Shown: positions 27,353 through 36,431 of the stretch, one piece after another
How the letters are laid out: the number at the start of each line of letters is the position of its first letter
How positions within the stretch are numbered: the first letter of the stretch is position 1
Source of the DNA: an uncultured Paracoccaceae bacterium
GTDB lineage: Bacteria > Pseudomonadota > Alphaproteobacteria > Rhodobacterales > Rhodobacteraceae
DNA length: 64,000 nucleotides
Direction: 5' to 3'
NCBI GenBank assembly: GCA_947495295.1
Contig: CANLYJ010000003.1
Span: forward strand, 1-64,000
The notes under the pieces: generated by a model
What the model saw: only the letters and a program-made list of their open reading frames with translations
What the model was told of the DNA's origin: nothing
Databases searched by the model: none
Translations under genes and position numbers: made by a program

Positions 27353-28419
27353 CCCTGCCCAAAACAATGCGCGCGATGGTCACAATGGGGCATGGTGACC
27401 TGGACCAAATGGTGCTGCATGACGACTGGCCGCGGCCCGACCCCGCTGCGGGCGAGGTTTTGATCCTCGTTGGCGCTTGCGGTCTGAACAATACAGACGT
27501 GAACACGCGCTCGGGCTGGTATTCCAAAACCGTAACCGACGCCACATTCGCGGAAGTGGGCGAGGATGACCCCACTTGGGGCGGTGCGCCGATTACATTT
27601 CCGCGCATCCAGGGGGCCGATGTCTGCGGAAAGATCGTCGCAGTTGGCACGGGTGTTGATCCTGCGCGCATTGGTGAGCGGGTCATCACCGATGGCTGGT
27701 TGCGCGATGCCACTGACCCCGACAACATGGACAAGACAGGCTATTTCGGATCGGAGCGTGATGGCGGTTTCGCCGAATTCACCACGACGCCTGCCAACAA
27801 TGCACTGGCGGTCACCTCTGACCTTTCGGATGCAGAACTCGCGACCTTTTCGTGCTCCTATTCGACAGCTGAAGGTATGTTGACCCGCGCGCAAGTTGGG
27901 CCAAACGATACTGTCCTCATACCCGGTGCATCCGGTGGCGTTGGCGGTGCATTGGTGCAGCTGGCCAACCGGCGCGGCGCACGTGTGATCGCAATGGCAT
28001 CGGACGCGAAACACAAAGACGTCGCGGCCCTTGGCCCAGACAAGATTTTGCCCCGCGCGCCCGAAAATCTACGGACGAGATTAGGCGATGAAAAGGTCAC
28101 TGTTGTGGCGGACGTTGTTGGCGGCCCATATTGGCCGACCTTGATCGACATTCTTGAACGCGGTGGCCGTTATACATGCTCTGGCGCGATTGCGGGGCCG
28201 ATGGTCGAACTGGACTTGCGTACCTTCTATCTGCGCGACCTGACCTTTACCGGTTCAACCGTGATCTTGCCCGAGGTCATGCCAAACCTGATCCGCTACA
28301 TCGAACAGGGCGAGATCAAGCCGGCGCTTGCGGAGACATATTCGCTGGATCAACTGCACGAGGCGCAAGCCGCTTTTATCGCAAAAACGCATACAGGTAA
28401 CATTGTAGTAGTCCCATGA
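27349..28419 (+). CDS. Medium-chain dehydrogenase/reductase (alcohol dehydrogenase family)
   Basis: A 356-residue protein with a GroES-like amino half (GACGLNNTDVNTRSGWY, FPRIQGADVCG) and a Rossmann half with IPGASGGVGGALVQLA. The usual catalytic zinc ligands are not evident (NNTDV replaces C-G-TD and GADV replaces GHE), so it is closer to the zinc-free quinone-oxidoreductase or enoyl-reductase branch. It uses NAD(P)H. Overlaps both neighbours by 4 nt (ATGA). Confidence 0.85.
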   Translation: MTLPKTMRAMVTMGHGDLDQMVLHDDWPRPDPAAGEVLILVGACGLNNTDVNTRSGWYSKTVTDATFAEVGEDDPTWGGAPITFPRIQGADVCGKIVAVGTGVDPARIGERVITDGWLRDATDPDNMDKTGYFGSERDGGFAEFTTTPANNALAVTSDLSDAELATFSCSYSTAEGMLTRAQVGPNDTVLIPGASGGVGGALVQLANRRGARVIAMASDAKHKDVAALGPDKILPRAPENLRTRLGDEKVTVVADVVGGPYWPTLIDILERGGRYTCSGAIAGPMVELDLRTFYLRDLTFTGSTVILPEVMPNLIRYIEQGEIKPALAETYSLDQLHEAQAAFIAKTHTGNIVVVP

Positions 28420-29522
28420 AGGTCACACGCATCTCTGTCTACCATGTGTATCTTCCGCTTGAGCATCCCTATTGGCTGTCTGGTGGGCGGTTGAAGTTTG
28501 AAATGCTGGACGCGACGCTGGTCAAAATCGACACCGATGCAGGTATCATCGGTTGGGGTGAAGGCACGCCGTGGGGTCACACCTATGTGCCCGCGCACGG
28601 CCCCGGTATCCGTGCTGGCATTGGCACGATGGCGCCTTTTGTCATGGGGCTTGATCCGCGCCGGGTGCTGGACGTGGAACGCGCGATGGACAGTTCGTTG
28701 CCAGGGCATCTTTATGCAAAGAGCCCGATTGATATGGCGTGCTGGGACATTGCAGGGCAAGCAGCGGGCATGCCGATTGCCGATCTCATGGGGGGTGGAT
28801 CACGCACACCGCGCCCCATCGCGTCCTCCGTCGGGGCCAAAACTGTGGAAGAAACCCGCGCTGTGATCGACCGCTACCGCCAACGGGGCTATACCGCGCA
28901 TTCGGTCAAGATCGGCGGTGACGTTGCCCGTGACATCGCAAGAGTGCGTGACGTCGAGGACATCCGACGGGACGGCGAAATCATCCTTTATGATGTGAAC
29001 CGTGGATGGACCCGCCAACAAGCGTTGCGGGTCATGTCCGCGACCCAAGACCTAAGCGTGATGTTCGAACAGCCTTGCGAAACGTTAGACGATATCGCGG
29101 CGATTTCCGGCAAGCACGCGGCCCCAGTGTCGGTGGATGAGGCGTTGGTGAACCTGCAAGATGCCACGTGCATCGCGCGTGATGGATTGGCCGAGATCTT
29201 TGGCATCAAACTCAACCGCGTTGGTGGCTTGACCAAAGCTGCCCGCATGCGAGACGTCGCCTTAGCGCATGGCATCGACATGTTCGTCATGGCGACCGGC
29301 GGCTCGGTGCTTGCTGATACCGAAGCGCTTCATTTGGCCGCCACGATCCCGGATGCAAACTGCCACGCGGTCTGGGCCTGTCAGGATATGCTGACCGTTG
29401 ACATCGCTGGCGGGCGTGGGCCCCGGAACGTGGACGGTCATTTGCACCTGCCCGAAGTTCCGGGTCTTGGGGTGCACCCGGATGAAGATACCCTGGGTGA
29501 TCCCGTGGCGATCTATACATGA
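28416..29522 (+). CDS. Enolase-superfamily enzyme 1 (MLE subgroup, hydroxyproline-betaine epimerase-like)
   Basis: A 368-residue enolase-superfamily protein. The catalytic lysines Lys165 (AHSVKIGGD) and Lys265 (GIKLNRVGG) and the metal ligands Asp193 (YDVNRGW), Glu218 (FEQPC) and Asp241 (SVDEAL) are all in place. The Lys-Lys arrangement and PGLGVHPD carboxy terminus resemble the 4-hydroxyproline-betaine 2-epimerase and cis-3-hydroxyproline dehydratase neighbourhood of the muconate-lactonising subgroup. It likely abstracts the alpha proton of a chiral amino-acid or betaine carboxylate, giving epimerisation or dehydration. Overlaps by 4 nt with genes on both sides. Substrate is inferred from context only. 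Confidence 0.87.
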   Translation: MKVTRISVYHVYLPLEHPYWLSGGRLKFEMLDATLVKIDTDAGIIGWGEGTPWGHTYVPAHGPGIRAGIGTMAPFVMGLDPRRVLDVERAMDSSLPGHLYAKSPIDMACWDIAGQAAGMPIADLMGGGSRTPRPIASSVGAKTVEETRAVIDRYRQRGYTAHSVKIGGDVARDIARVRDVEDIRRDGEIILYDVNRGWTRQQALRVMSATQDLSVMFEQPCETLDDIAAISGKHAAPVSVDEALVNLQDATCIARDGLAEIFGIKLNRVGGLTKAARMRDVALAHGIDMFVMATGGSVLADTEALHLAATIPDANCHAVWACQDMLTVDIAGGRGPRNVDGHLHLPEVPGLGVHPDEDTLGDPVAIYT

Positions 29523-30622
29523 AGGTTAGCCGCCTCACGCTTTGGTCGCTCGATCTGACAAGCCATGAAACCTACTACATGGCCGAAGGGAAAACCTGTG
29601 ACACGGTCAAGACCCATGTGCTGTGTCTGGAAACGGATACCGGTTTGAAAAGCTGGGGCGAGGTGTGCCCGATCCCGCATTACCTGCCTGCTTTCGCGGA
29701 TGGTGTGCCAAGTGCGATCCGGGAAATGGCTCCTGAAATTCTGGGCATCACCCCCACTGGAATCGACGCCCCTATGCGCAAACTTGATGGGTTCCTGCAG
29801 GGACATCTCGCGGCAAAATCAGTCGTTGATATGGCGCTGTGGGATCTCTTTGGCAAAGCGACCAACCTTCCGCTATACCAGCTTTTGGGCGGACGAACCC
29901 GTCGCGACATGCCGCTCTATCATTCGATCACCTGTGTAGCGCCCGACGACATGGCACGGATCGCGAAAGAAGCTCACGCCACAGGCATTCGGCAGTTTCA
30001 GGCAAAACTCGGGGCCGACGCCGATTGGGAAGCGGACGCGGAACGACTGACGAAGGTGCGCGAAGCTGTAGGTCATGGGCCGTTGGTTTATGGCGACTGG
30101 AATTGCGGGGCCACAAAACTGCATGCCACACGCACAGGTCGCGCCGTTGCGCATCTGGATGTGATGCTGGAACAGCCCTGCAAAACGCTGGAAGACTGCG
30201 CCGCTGTCCGGCAAGCGACTGGCTTGCCCATGAAAATCGACGAAGGGGCTTATGATCTCGCATCCCTCATGCGGGCTTCTGAGCTTGGCGTATTAGACGC
30301 AGTCGCGCTGAAGCTGTCGAAATTCGGGGGGCTTTCGGCTATGCGCCGTGCGCGTGATCTCGCGGTGCATCTGGGAGCTGAAATCTGCGCCGAATGCACA
30401 TGGGGCTCGGACATCGTCACAGCCGCCGCGCTCCATTTCGCGGCCTCGACGCCGCAAGGTGTGTTGTTCAACACTTGTGATCTGTCGTCCTATGTCGGAC
30501 CACGGATCGCACCCGATTGCCCGACACGCGAAAACGGCCGCATCGCCCCGCCAACCGGCGCAGGATTAGGCGTTACACCTGACTTGGAGCACCTTGGCAA
30601 TCCGATTTTGGAATTGGACTAA
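29519..30622 (+). CDS. Enolase-superfamily enzyme 2 (paralogue of the preceding gene)
   Basis: A 367-residue paralogue. The catalytic set sits at matching positions: Lys163 (QAKLGAD), Asp193 (YGDWNCG), Glu218 (LEQPC), Asp241 (KIDEGA) and Lys265 (ALKLSKFGG). Its carboxy terminus has CTWGSDIVTAAALHFAAS and GAGLGVTPD, again like hydroxyproline-betaine epimerase. The substrate loop near residues 15-30 (SHETYYMAEGKTC) differs strongly from the first copy (EHPYWLSGGRLKF), so the two probably handle different isomers or successive intermediates. The start overlaps the stop of copy 1 by 4 nt. Confidence 0.87.
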   Translation: MKVSRLTLWSLDLTSHETYYMAEGKTCDTVKTHVLCLETDTGLKSWGEVCPIPHYLPAFADGVPSAIREMAPEILGITPTGIDAPMRKLDGFLQGHLAAKSVVDMALWDLFGKATNLPLYQLLGGRTRRDMPLYHSITCVAPDDMARIAKEAHATGIRQFQAKLGADADWEADAERLTKVREAVGHGPLVYGDWNCGATKLHATRTGRAVAHLDVMLEQPCKTLEDCAAVRQATGLPMKIDEGAYDLASLMRASELGVLDAVALKLSKFGGLSAMRRARDLAVHLGAEICAECTWGSDIVTAAALHFAASTPQGVLFNTCDLSSYVGPRIAPDCPTRENGRIAPPTGAGLGVTPDLEHLGNPILELD

Positions 30623-30625
30623 GAC

Positions 30626-31903
30626 ATGCAAAAACTGACATCTCAATCCGATTGGATCGCGCGCGCACAAACCGTCCTGCCGGCTGGCGGTTTTGGAAAT
30701 TTTGACCCCGGCATCATGATTGCCCGTGGGGAAGGCAGCCATGTTTGGGACGAGGACGGAAACGAATACATAGACTACCTGATCGGATCTGGCCCAATGC
30801 TTTTGGGCCATGGCCACCCCGAGGTCATGGAAGCGGTTCTTGAACAGCTTCCTAAAGGCATGACATTTTTCGCCAACAACGCCAAAGGCGTTGAGCTGGC
30901 AGAGGCCATCGTGGAGGCTGTGCCGTGCTGCGAGCAGGTTCGCTTCGTCGCATCTGGTGGAGAGGCCGATATGTATGCCATCCGCCTTGCCCGCGCCTAT
31001 ACGGGTCGTAACAAGATCCTGAAATTTGAAGGCGGCTATCACGGCATGAGCGCTGAAGCGCAAATGAGCCTCGCGCCCTCCGCCCGAGTAAATTTCCCCC
31101 AGGCCGTCCCGGATAGCGCGGGGATCCCGCAGGGTGTAGCGGACCAAATGCTGATTGCGCCTTACAATGACTTGGTTGCGGTCGAAGCGCTTTTGAATGA
31201 TCATAAGGACGTCGCGGCCATTATCGCAGAACCGTTGCAACGGATCATTCCCCCCGAACCAAAGTATCTGCAAGGCTTGCGTAACTTGTGTGACAAACAC
31301 GCAGTGTTGCTGATCTTTGATGAAATCGTCACCGGATTTCGACTGGCCTATGGCGGCGCGCAGGAGCGCTATGGCGTGACGCCTGACATTTGTACTTTGG
31401 GCAAAATCGTCGGCGGCGGCTTCCCACTTGCGGCCCTTGGGGCCAGCGCCGACATCATGCGGCATTTTGACAAGTCTGTTGTCGGTGCTGACAAATGGCT
31501 CATGCAACTCGGGACCTTGTCCGGGAACCCCGTCGCAGCAGCTGCGGGGCTCAAAACAATGGAGGTTCTGCGTCGGGCGGGAAGCTATGACAAGCTGCGT
31601 GCCATCGGCAAATCCCTTCAAGACATGCAAAGTGACGCCCTGAACACAGCTGGTGTCCCGCATCAAATTTGCGGCGATGAAACCCTGTTTGATATCTTTT
31701 TCACTCAGGCCGCATGCAGGGACTATCGTTCAGCAAAACACGATCACCCTGCGCAAAATACCGCATATAACGCCGCGCTGCGCAAACATGGTGTCTTCAA
31801 ATCGCCCGGTAAACTCTATCCATCTCTCGCGGTCACAGAAGCGGATCTGGAACACACACAGGACGCCGTTTCGAAAGCAGTGCATGCAATTTTCTTGGGC
31901 TAA
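30626..31903 (+). CDS. Class III PLP-dependent aminotransferase (glutamate-1-semialdehyde mutase-like)
   Basis: A 425-residue fold-type I PLP enzyme. ASGGEADMYAIRLARA binds the cofactor phosphate, FDEIVTGFR provides Asp232, and CTLGKIVGGG provides the Schiff-base Lys260. It resembles glutamate-1-semialdehyde aminomutases and omega-aminotransferases, but its place in a catabolic operon argues against a role in haem synthesis. It is the last gene of the rightward operon, 3 bp after the second enolase-like gene, with only a weak Shine-Dalgarno. It would remove or move the amino group once demethylation is complete (inference). Confidence 0.9.
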   Translation: MQKLTSQSDWIARAQTVLPAGGFGNFDPGIMIARGEGSHVWDEDGNEYIDYLIGSGPMLLGHGHPEVMEAVLEQLPKGMTFFANNAKGVELAEAIVEAVPCCEQVRFVASGGEADMYAIRLARAYTGRNKILKFEGGYHGMSAEAQMSLAPSARVNFPQAVPDSAGIPQGVADQMLIAPYNDLVAVEALLNDHKDVAAIIAEPLQRIIPPEPKYLQGLRNLCDKHAVLLIFDEIVTGFRLAYGGAQERYGVTPDICTLGKIVGGGFPLAALGASADIMRHFDKSVVGADKWLMQLGTLSGNPVAAAAGLKTMEVLRRAGSYDKLRAIGKSLQDMQSDALNTAGVPHQICGDETLFDIFFTQAACRDYRSAKHDHPAQNTAYNAALRKHGVFKSPGKLYPSLAVTEADLEHTQDAVSKAVHAIFLG

Positions 31904-32148
31904 GGCCTTTGGGGCGCGGCGGGAGTGTCCTGCAGCACGTGCTCCTCGAGCGTGAACTCATAGAATAACACCGCTTGCGCTTCCTGCATTGTTCCCATCA
32001 TCGTCGTCAATCTTCGGTACGAATACCGAAATTGAACCAGCGTTCAGCGCACCAGACAAGCCGAGTTTTTCAACACAATCAGCTCAACACGGTCATGCCG
32101 CCGCCCTTTCCAAAGGACCCAACGTCCGCCGGGTCCCAAAATACGACC
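31904..32148. other. Convergent intergenic stretch between the catabolic cluster and holC
   Basis: No gene seen. It contains two hairpins. TTCGGTA (32013-32019) with TACCGAA (32024-32030) around a CGAA loop has no adjoining T-run and may be a protein-binding site or structural element. The second is the probable holC terminator described separately. Confidence 0.4.
32115..32136 (-). terminator. Probable terminator of pepA-holC
   Basis: Read leftward, GGACCC pairs with GGGTCC over a 10-base loop and is followed by TTTGG, 13 bp beyond the holC stop codon. On the rightward strand AAAATACG follows the stem, so it may act in both directions. Confidence 0.5.
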
Positions 32149-32601
32149 CTATTTCTCAGCCTTCATGACCCAACGCCCGCCTTCCTGCGCCCAGTATTGG
32201 GCGGCGCATCCAGCGTCCGTCAGCGCCTTCCACTGGCCGCGCGCCTGCTGCAACGCGTCACCATCATGGCCATCAAACAGAATGCAGACACGTTCCAGCG
32301 CGCTGACCTCATCTGGGCTTACATCCGCACCGTCAACGCTCATCACACAGGCGAACCCATCGCTTTGCCCATCCCCTAACAGCACCGGCTGATCAGCATC
32401 ATGTGGGCCGCCCGCCATGCCATGCGGCACAAACCCGTCCTCCGGGCCCTGCCACAGCACATCGTCCAATCGTTTGAGCAAGGCAGCATCACGCCCCCGC
32501 ACCAAAACACGCCAACCCGCGCCACGCGCCTTGCCGATCAGCATCGGCAAGGTCACCTCAAGCGGGCTATCGGTCAGGTGATAGAAGAACGCGGCGCCCA
32601 T
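32149..32601 (-). CDS. holC: DNA polymerase III subunit chi
   Basis: A 150-residue protein matching the chi clamp-loader accessory subunit: AAFFYHLTDSPLEVTLP at the start, GWRVLVRGRD, LDDVLWQGPEDGFVPHG, and the ending YWAQEGGRWVMKAEK. Chi links the clamp loader to single-strand-binding protein. It starts directly after the pepA stop codon, an arrangement common in alphaproteobacteria. Confidence 0.93.
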   Translation of the reverse strand: MGAAFFYHLTDSPLEVTLPMLIGKARGAGWRVLVRGRDAALLKRLDDVLWQGPEDGFVPHGMAGGPHDADQPVLLGDGQSDGFACVMSVDGADVSPDEVSALERVCILFDGHDGDALQQARGQWKALTDAGCAAQYWAQEGGRWVMKAEK

Positions 32602-34071
32602 CTAGCCCTCGTAATGGTCGGCAATTAGCCGGTTGAGCGCCATAACACCCCAGCCCGTCGCACCGGCGGGGGCAAATGCCGTTTCGGCCTTCACACTGGC
32701 CACGCCCGCGATGTCCAGATGGCACCATGGCACATCATCTTTGACAAAGCGTTGCAGGAACTGGGCGGCAGTAATTGATCCGGCATTGCGGCCACCAACA
32801 TTTTTCATGTCTGCAATTTTTGATTTCAGCAAGGCATCATAGGCTGGGCTCATCGGCAGACGCCAGGCGCCCTCACCCTCGGCCTCGGCCGCTTTGATGA
32901 AGTCCCTGCTCAGCGCATCAGAATTGGAAAAAACACCTGCGTTCTCATGGCCCAATGCAACCAGAATAGCCCCGGTCAGCGTGGCAAGGTTGATCATGCC
33001 CACCGGCTTGAACCGCTCTTGCGCGTACCACATCACATCGGCCAGAACCAATCGGCCTTCGGCATCGGTGTTGATGATCTCTACGGTGTCACCCTTCATT
33101 GATTTGACGACATCACCGGGGCGTGTGGCAGAACCCGATGGCATGTTCTCAACCAGCCCGACCAACCCCACGACATTCGCCTTGGCTTTGCGCATGGCCA
33201 AGGTCCGCATGACACCTGCGACGACCCCCGCACCGCCCATATCCATGGTCATGCTTTCCATGCCCGCGGCTGATTTCAGGCTAATCCCACCGGTGTCAAA
33301 CACAACGCCCTTACCGACCAGGGCGAACGGGGCATCACCCTTCTTTCCGCCATGCCACGACATCACAACGACCTTTGTCGGACTGTCGGACCCCTGCCCC
33401 ACGCTCAGCAATGTGCGCATGCCCAGCTTGGTCAATTCCGCCTCATCAAGGATTTCGACCTCTAGGCCAAGTTCCTGCATGGCGGCCAGACGCGCCGCAA
33501 AATCTTCGGTGGTCAACACATTGGCCGGTTCGTTGGTCAGATCACGGGTAAAAAACACGCCCTCGGCAATTGCGCCCATTGTTTTTGCCGATTTTGCCAT
33601 CTCTTCGGGTTTGGACACCATGAATGTCGCCTTGCCAGCTTTCGATTTCGCACCGGTTTTGTGGGTGTCAAAGTCATAGGCGCGTAGGGCCAGCCCCAGG
33701 GCAATTTCGTCGGCCCGACCCATTGTCCCCGCGAGCACCAGCAGGTCCTCTTCCCCCAATAGTTTTGCCATTTGTGCGCCAGTCTTGCGGGCCTCCTGAA
33801 CCGATGGACGCTTTTCCAGTTTCGCAACCAAAACCGCCTTCGCCGCCATGCCAGCAGGATAGGCCATGGATCGTACATCACCGGCAGACATTTTTGCAAA
33901 TGCATCGCTTTCCACAAACCGTGCCAATGCCTTGCGGGTCAGGCGATTTACGCGCCGCGCACCCGCATCAAGACGGCCATTCTCACCTACAAAGACGACC
34001 ACCTTGCCCCCGGCATCAGCAACCGGATCAAGATCAACATCTTTGAAGTGAATTTCGATGGGCATTGGCAT
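32602..34071 (-). CDS. pepA: Leucyl aminopeptidase (M17)
   Basis: A 489-residue dinuclear-metal cytosolic aminopeptidase. The M17 signature NTDAEGRLVLADVMW is present, with GKGVVFDTGGISLK carrying an active-site lysine and metal-ligand aspartate. The start at MPMPIEIHF follows GGAGCC; the 18 codons before it lack family similarity. Transcribed leftward together with holC and divergent from lptF. Confidence 0.96.
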   Translation of the reverse strand: MPMPIEIHFKDVDLDPVADAGGKVVVFVGENGRLDAGARRVNRLTRKALARFVESDAFAKMSAGDVRSMAYPAGMAAKAVLVAKLEKRPSVQEARKTGAQMAKLLGEEDLLVLAGTMGRADEIALGLALRAYDFDTHKTGAKSKAGKATFMVSKPEEMAKSAKTMGAIAEGVFFTRDLTNEPANVLTTEDFAARLAAMQELGLEVEILDEAELTKLGMRTLLSVGQGSDSPTKVVVMSWHGGKKGDAPFALVGKGVVFDTGGISLKSAAGMESMTMDMGGAGVVAGVMRTLAMRKAKANVVGLVGLVENMPSGSATRPGDVVKSMKGDTVEIINTDAEGRLVLADVMWYAQERFKPVGMINLATLTGAILVALGHENAGVFSNSDALSRDFIKAAEAEGEGAWRLPMSPAYDALLKSKIADMKNVGGRNAGSITAAQFLQRFVKDDVPWCHLDIAGVASVKAETAFAPAGATGWGVMALNRLIADHYEG

Positions 34072-34209
34072 GGTGGCTCCTGTTCGCAAATCATCCTTGC
34101 GCAATAGGTAGCCCGGGCGCGTCAACTTGACCAGTTAGCTGTTCAATCCATCGAACCAATCGGCTAGTTTGCAGCAAATCAGGCGCGCAGATCGGCAAAG
34201 GACGCATCA

Positions 34210-35340
34210 TTGGCAAAATTTGACAGGTATATGCTGTCGCAACTGATGGTGCTGTTTGGCTTTTTCAGTTTGGTGCTGGTGCTGATCTATTGGATCAACC
34301 GGGCGGTCGTGCTGTTTGATCAGTTGATCGCAGATGGGCAATCGGCGGGGGTGTTTCTGGAATTCACCGCGCTGACGCTGCCCACCGTGATCCGGCTTGC
34401 GCTGCCATTGGCGGCATTTGCCGCCTCGGTCTATGTGACCAACCGAATGACCACGGAATCCGAACTCGTCGTGGTGCAGGCCACCGGCTATTCGGCCTTC
34501 CGGCTCGCTCGCCCAGTCTTGTATTTTGGTTTGATTGTGGCGTTGTTGATGTCGGTATTGATGCACTTTCTGGTCCCGCTCAGCGCCGCAAGACTGGCCG
34601 AGCGGGAAGATGACATTGCCCAGAATGCCACTGCGCGCCTGTTGATCGAAGGACAGTTCATCGAACCGATCGCCAACCTGACGGTCTATATCCGCGAGAT
34701 TAGCCCATCAGGCGAGTTGTTGGACATCTTTCTGGCCGATACGCGCGACCCTGCTGAACAGGTAACTTACACCGCGTCAAAGGCATTTGTGGTGCGTGAT
34801 GCGGGGCAAACGCAGCTGGTGATGATCGATGGCATGGCACAGACACTGCGGGTCGAAAACCAACGATTGTTCACCACATCATTCAGCGATTTTGCCTATA
34901 ATATCGGGACACTTGTCGGCCAAAGCGAACGCACGGGCCGTCACGCCCGCGAAGTTTCGACATGGGAATTGCTGAACCCGACACCAGAGCTGATGGCAGA
35001 AACGCGCCGTTCAGAGGCAAGGCTGAAATCACGCGCCCATGACCGGTTCAGCCAATCCATCCTTGGCACGGTTGCCGCTCTTCTGGGCTTTGCCACCTTG
35101 CTTGTTGGTGGCTACAGCCGGTTCGGGGTCTGGCGGCAAATCGTTGCGGCCATTTTGCTGATTGTCGTGGTCAAGGCGATGGAAACGGCTGGGTTGAACA
35201 TGGCACGGTCAAATGCAGAACTATGGTTTGCAACCTATCTGCCCAGTTTGGCCGGGTTTTTCATTGTCTGGTGCCTGCTGTTTCTGGCGGGACGGCCTTA
35301 TCTGTTCAAACGCAGGATCAAGGACCCGGTACCAACATGA
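34210..35340 (+). CDS. lptF: LPS export ABC transporter permease LptF
   Basis: A 376-residue inner-membrane protein with about six transmembrane helices and a large periplasmic beta-jellyroll domain between helices 3 and 4 (about residues 125-270). It starts MAKFDRYMLSQL with TTG as initiation codon; AAGGA lies 7 nt upstream. With LptG and the cytosolic LptB (not in the window) it extracts lipopolysaccharide from the inner membrane. First gene of the lptF-lptG-lptD-surA-pdxA-rsmA operon. Confidence 0.95.
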   Translation: MAKFDRYMLSQLMVLFGFFSLVLVLIYWINRAVVLFDQLIADGQSAGVFLEFTALTLPTVIRLALPLAAFAASVYVTNRMTTESELVVVQATGYSAFRLARPVLYFGLIVALLMSVLMHFLVPLSAARLAEREDDIAQNATARLLIEGQFIEPIANLTVYIREISPSGELLDIFLADTRDPAEQVTYTASKAFVVRDAGQTQLVMIDGMAQTLRVENQRLFTTSFSDFAYNIGTLVGQSERTGRHAREVSTWELLNPTPELMAETRRSEARLKSRAHDRFSQSILGTVAALLGFATLLVGGYSRFGVWRQIVAAILLIVVVKAMETAGLNMARSNAELWFATYLPSLAGFFIVWCLLFLAGRPYLFKRRIKDPVPT

Positions 35341-36431
35341 TCCTGCACCGTTACTTCGCCCGCCGCTTTCTGATGATCTTTCTGGGGATCTTTGCCGTTT
35401 TTCTACTGATCATGGTCTTTCTTGACCTGGTCGATCAATTGCGGCGCTTTGCCCGGGTCGATGCAGGTTTTGTGGATATCCTGTCATTGACCATGCTCAA
35501 CGTGCCAGAGGCGCTTTATCGGATCATGCCGCTGATCATGATCCTGTCTGCCATCGCGCTGTTTCTGGGATTGGCGCGATCATCCGAAATGGTTGTCACC
35601 CGTGCGTCTGGCCGATCGGCCTTGCGCGCCCTGCTTGCACCACTTGGGGTTGCGCTGATGATCGGCGTTCTTGCCGTGGCCATCTTCAACCCCGTCGTGG
35701 CTGGCACTTCCAAACAGTTTGAGGCGCGCAGCAACGCCTTGCGCGGTGAAAGCTCTGTTTTGTCTATTGCGGATTCAGGGCTTTGGCTGCGACAGGGCAC
35801 GCCGGAAAGTCAAACCGTGATCCGCGCGCAAAGCGCCAATCTTGATGGGACGGAACTGACGCGTGTTACCTTCATCACCTTTGGACCTGACGGTGGCCCG
35901 GCAGAGAGGGTGGATGCGGACAGTGCCGTTCTGGTGGATGGCGCCTGGAACATCAGCAAGGCCAAAAAATGGAACTTGGTCGATGAAACAACGCCAGAGG
36001 CGGCCGCGACCCTGCATGACAGCATGCAGATCCCATCGACCCTGACGGCCGATCAGATCCGCAACAGTTTCGGCACCCCATCATCCATCCCCATCTGGGA
36101 ATTGCCCGCTTTTATCGACCGGCTGCGCACGGCTGGATTTTCGGCGCAACGGCATCTTGTGTGGTTCCATACAGAACTGGCCTTGCCGATCTTTCTGGTC
36201 TCTATGGTGATGATCGCCGCCAGCTTTACGCTACGCCACCAGCGCGGCGGGCGGACAGGGTTGATGGTGATCTCAGCGATCATGCTGGCCTTCATCATCT
36301 ACTTCATTCGGAACTTCGCACTGGTTCTGGGCGAAAATGGGCAGCTTCCGGCAATATTGGCCGCTTGGGCACCACCCTTTGCAGCGATAGGCCTGTCGCT
36401 GGGTTTCCTGCTGCATAACGAGGACGGCTGA
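35337..36431 (+). CDS. lptG: LPS export ABC transporter permease LptG
   Basis: A 364-residue partner of LptF with the same topology. It begins MILHRYFARRFLMIFLGIF at an ATG overlapping the LptF stop codon (ATGA). Conserved parts include LNVPEALYRIMPLIMILSA and the late LALPIFLVSMVMIAASFTLR. The frame is open farther upstream but only inside lptF. Confidence 0.95.
   Translation: MILHRYFARRFLMIFLGIFAVFLLIMVFLDLVDQLRRFARVDAGFVDILSLTMLNVPEALYRIMPLIMILSAIALFLGLARSSEMVVTRASGRSALRALLAPLGVALMIGVLAVAIFNPVVAGTSKQFEARSNALRGESSVLSIADSGLWLRQGTPESQTVIRAQSANLDGTELTRVTFITFGPDGGPAERVDADSAVLVDGAWNISKAKKWNLVDETTPEAAATLHDSMQIPSTLTADQIRNSFGTPSSIPIWELPAFIDRLRTAGFSAQRHLVWFHTELALPIFLVSMVMIAASFTLRHQRGGRTGLMVISAIMLAFIIYFIRNFALVLGENGQLPAILAAWAPPFAAIGLSLGFLLHNEDG

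Noticed and set aside
19463-31903. Catabolic cluster as a glycine betaine or carnitine operon
   Set aside because: The Rieske class fits, but the reductase, transporter and downstream genes of those known pathways are absent and the epimerase-like enzymes are unexplained, so I did not assign either substrate.
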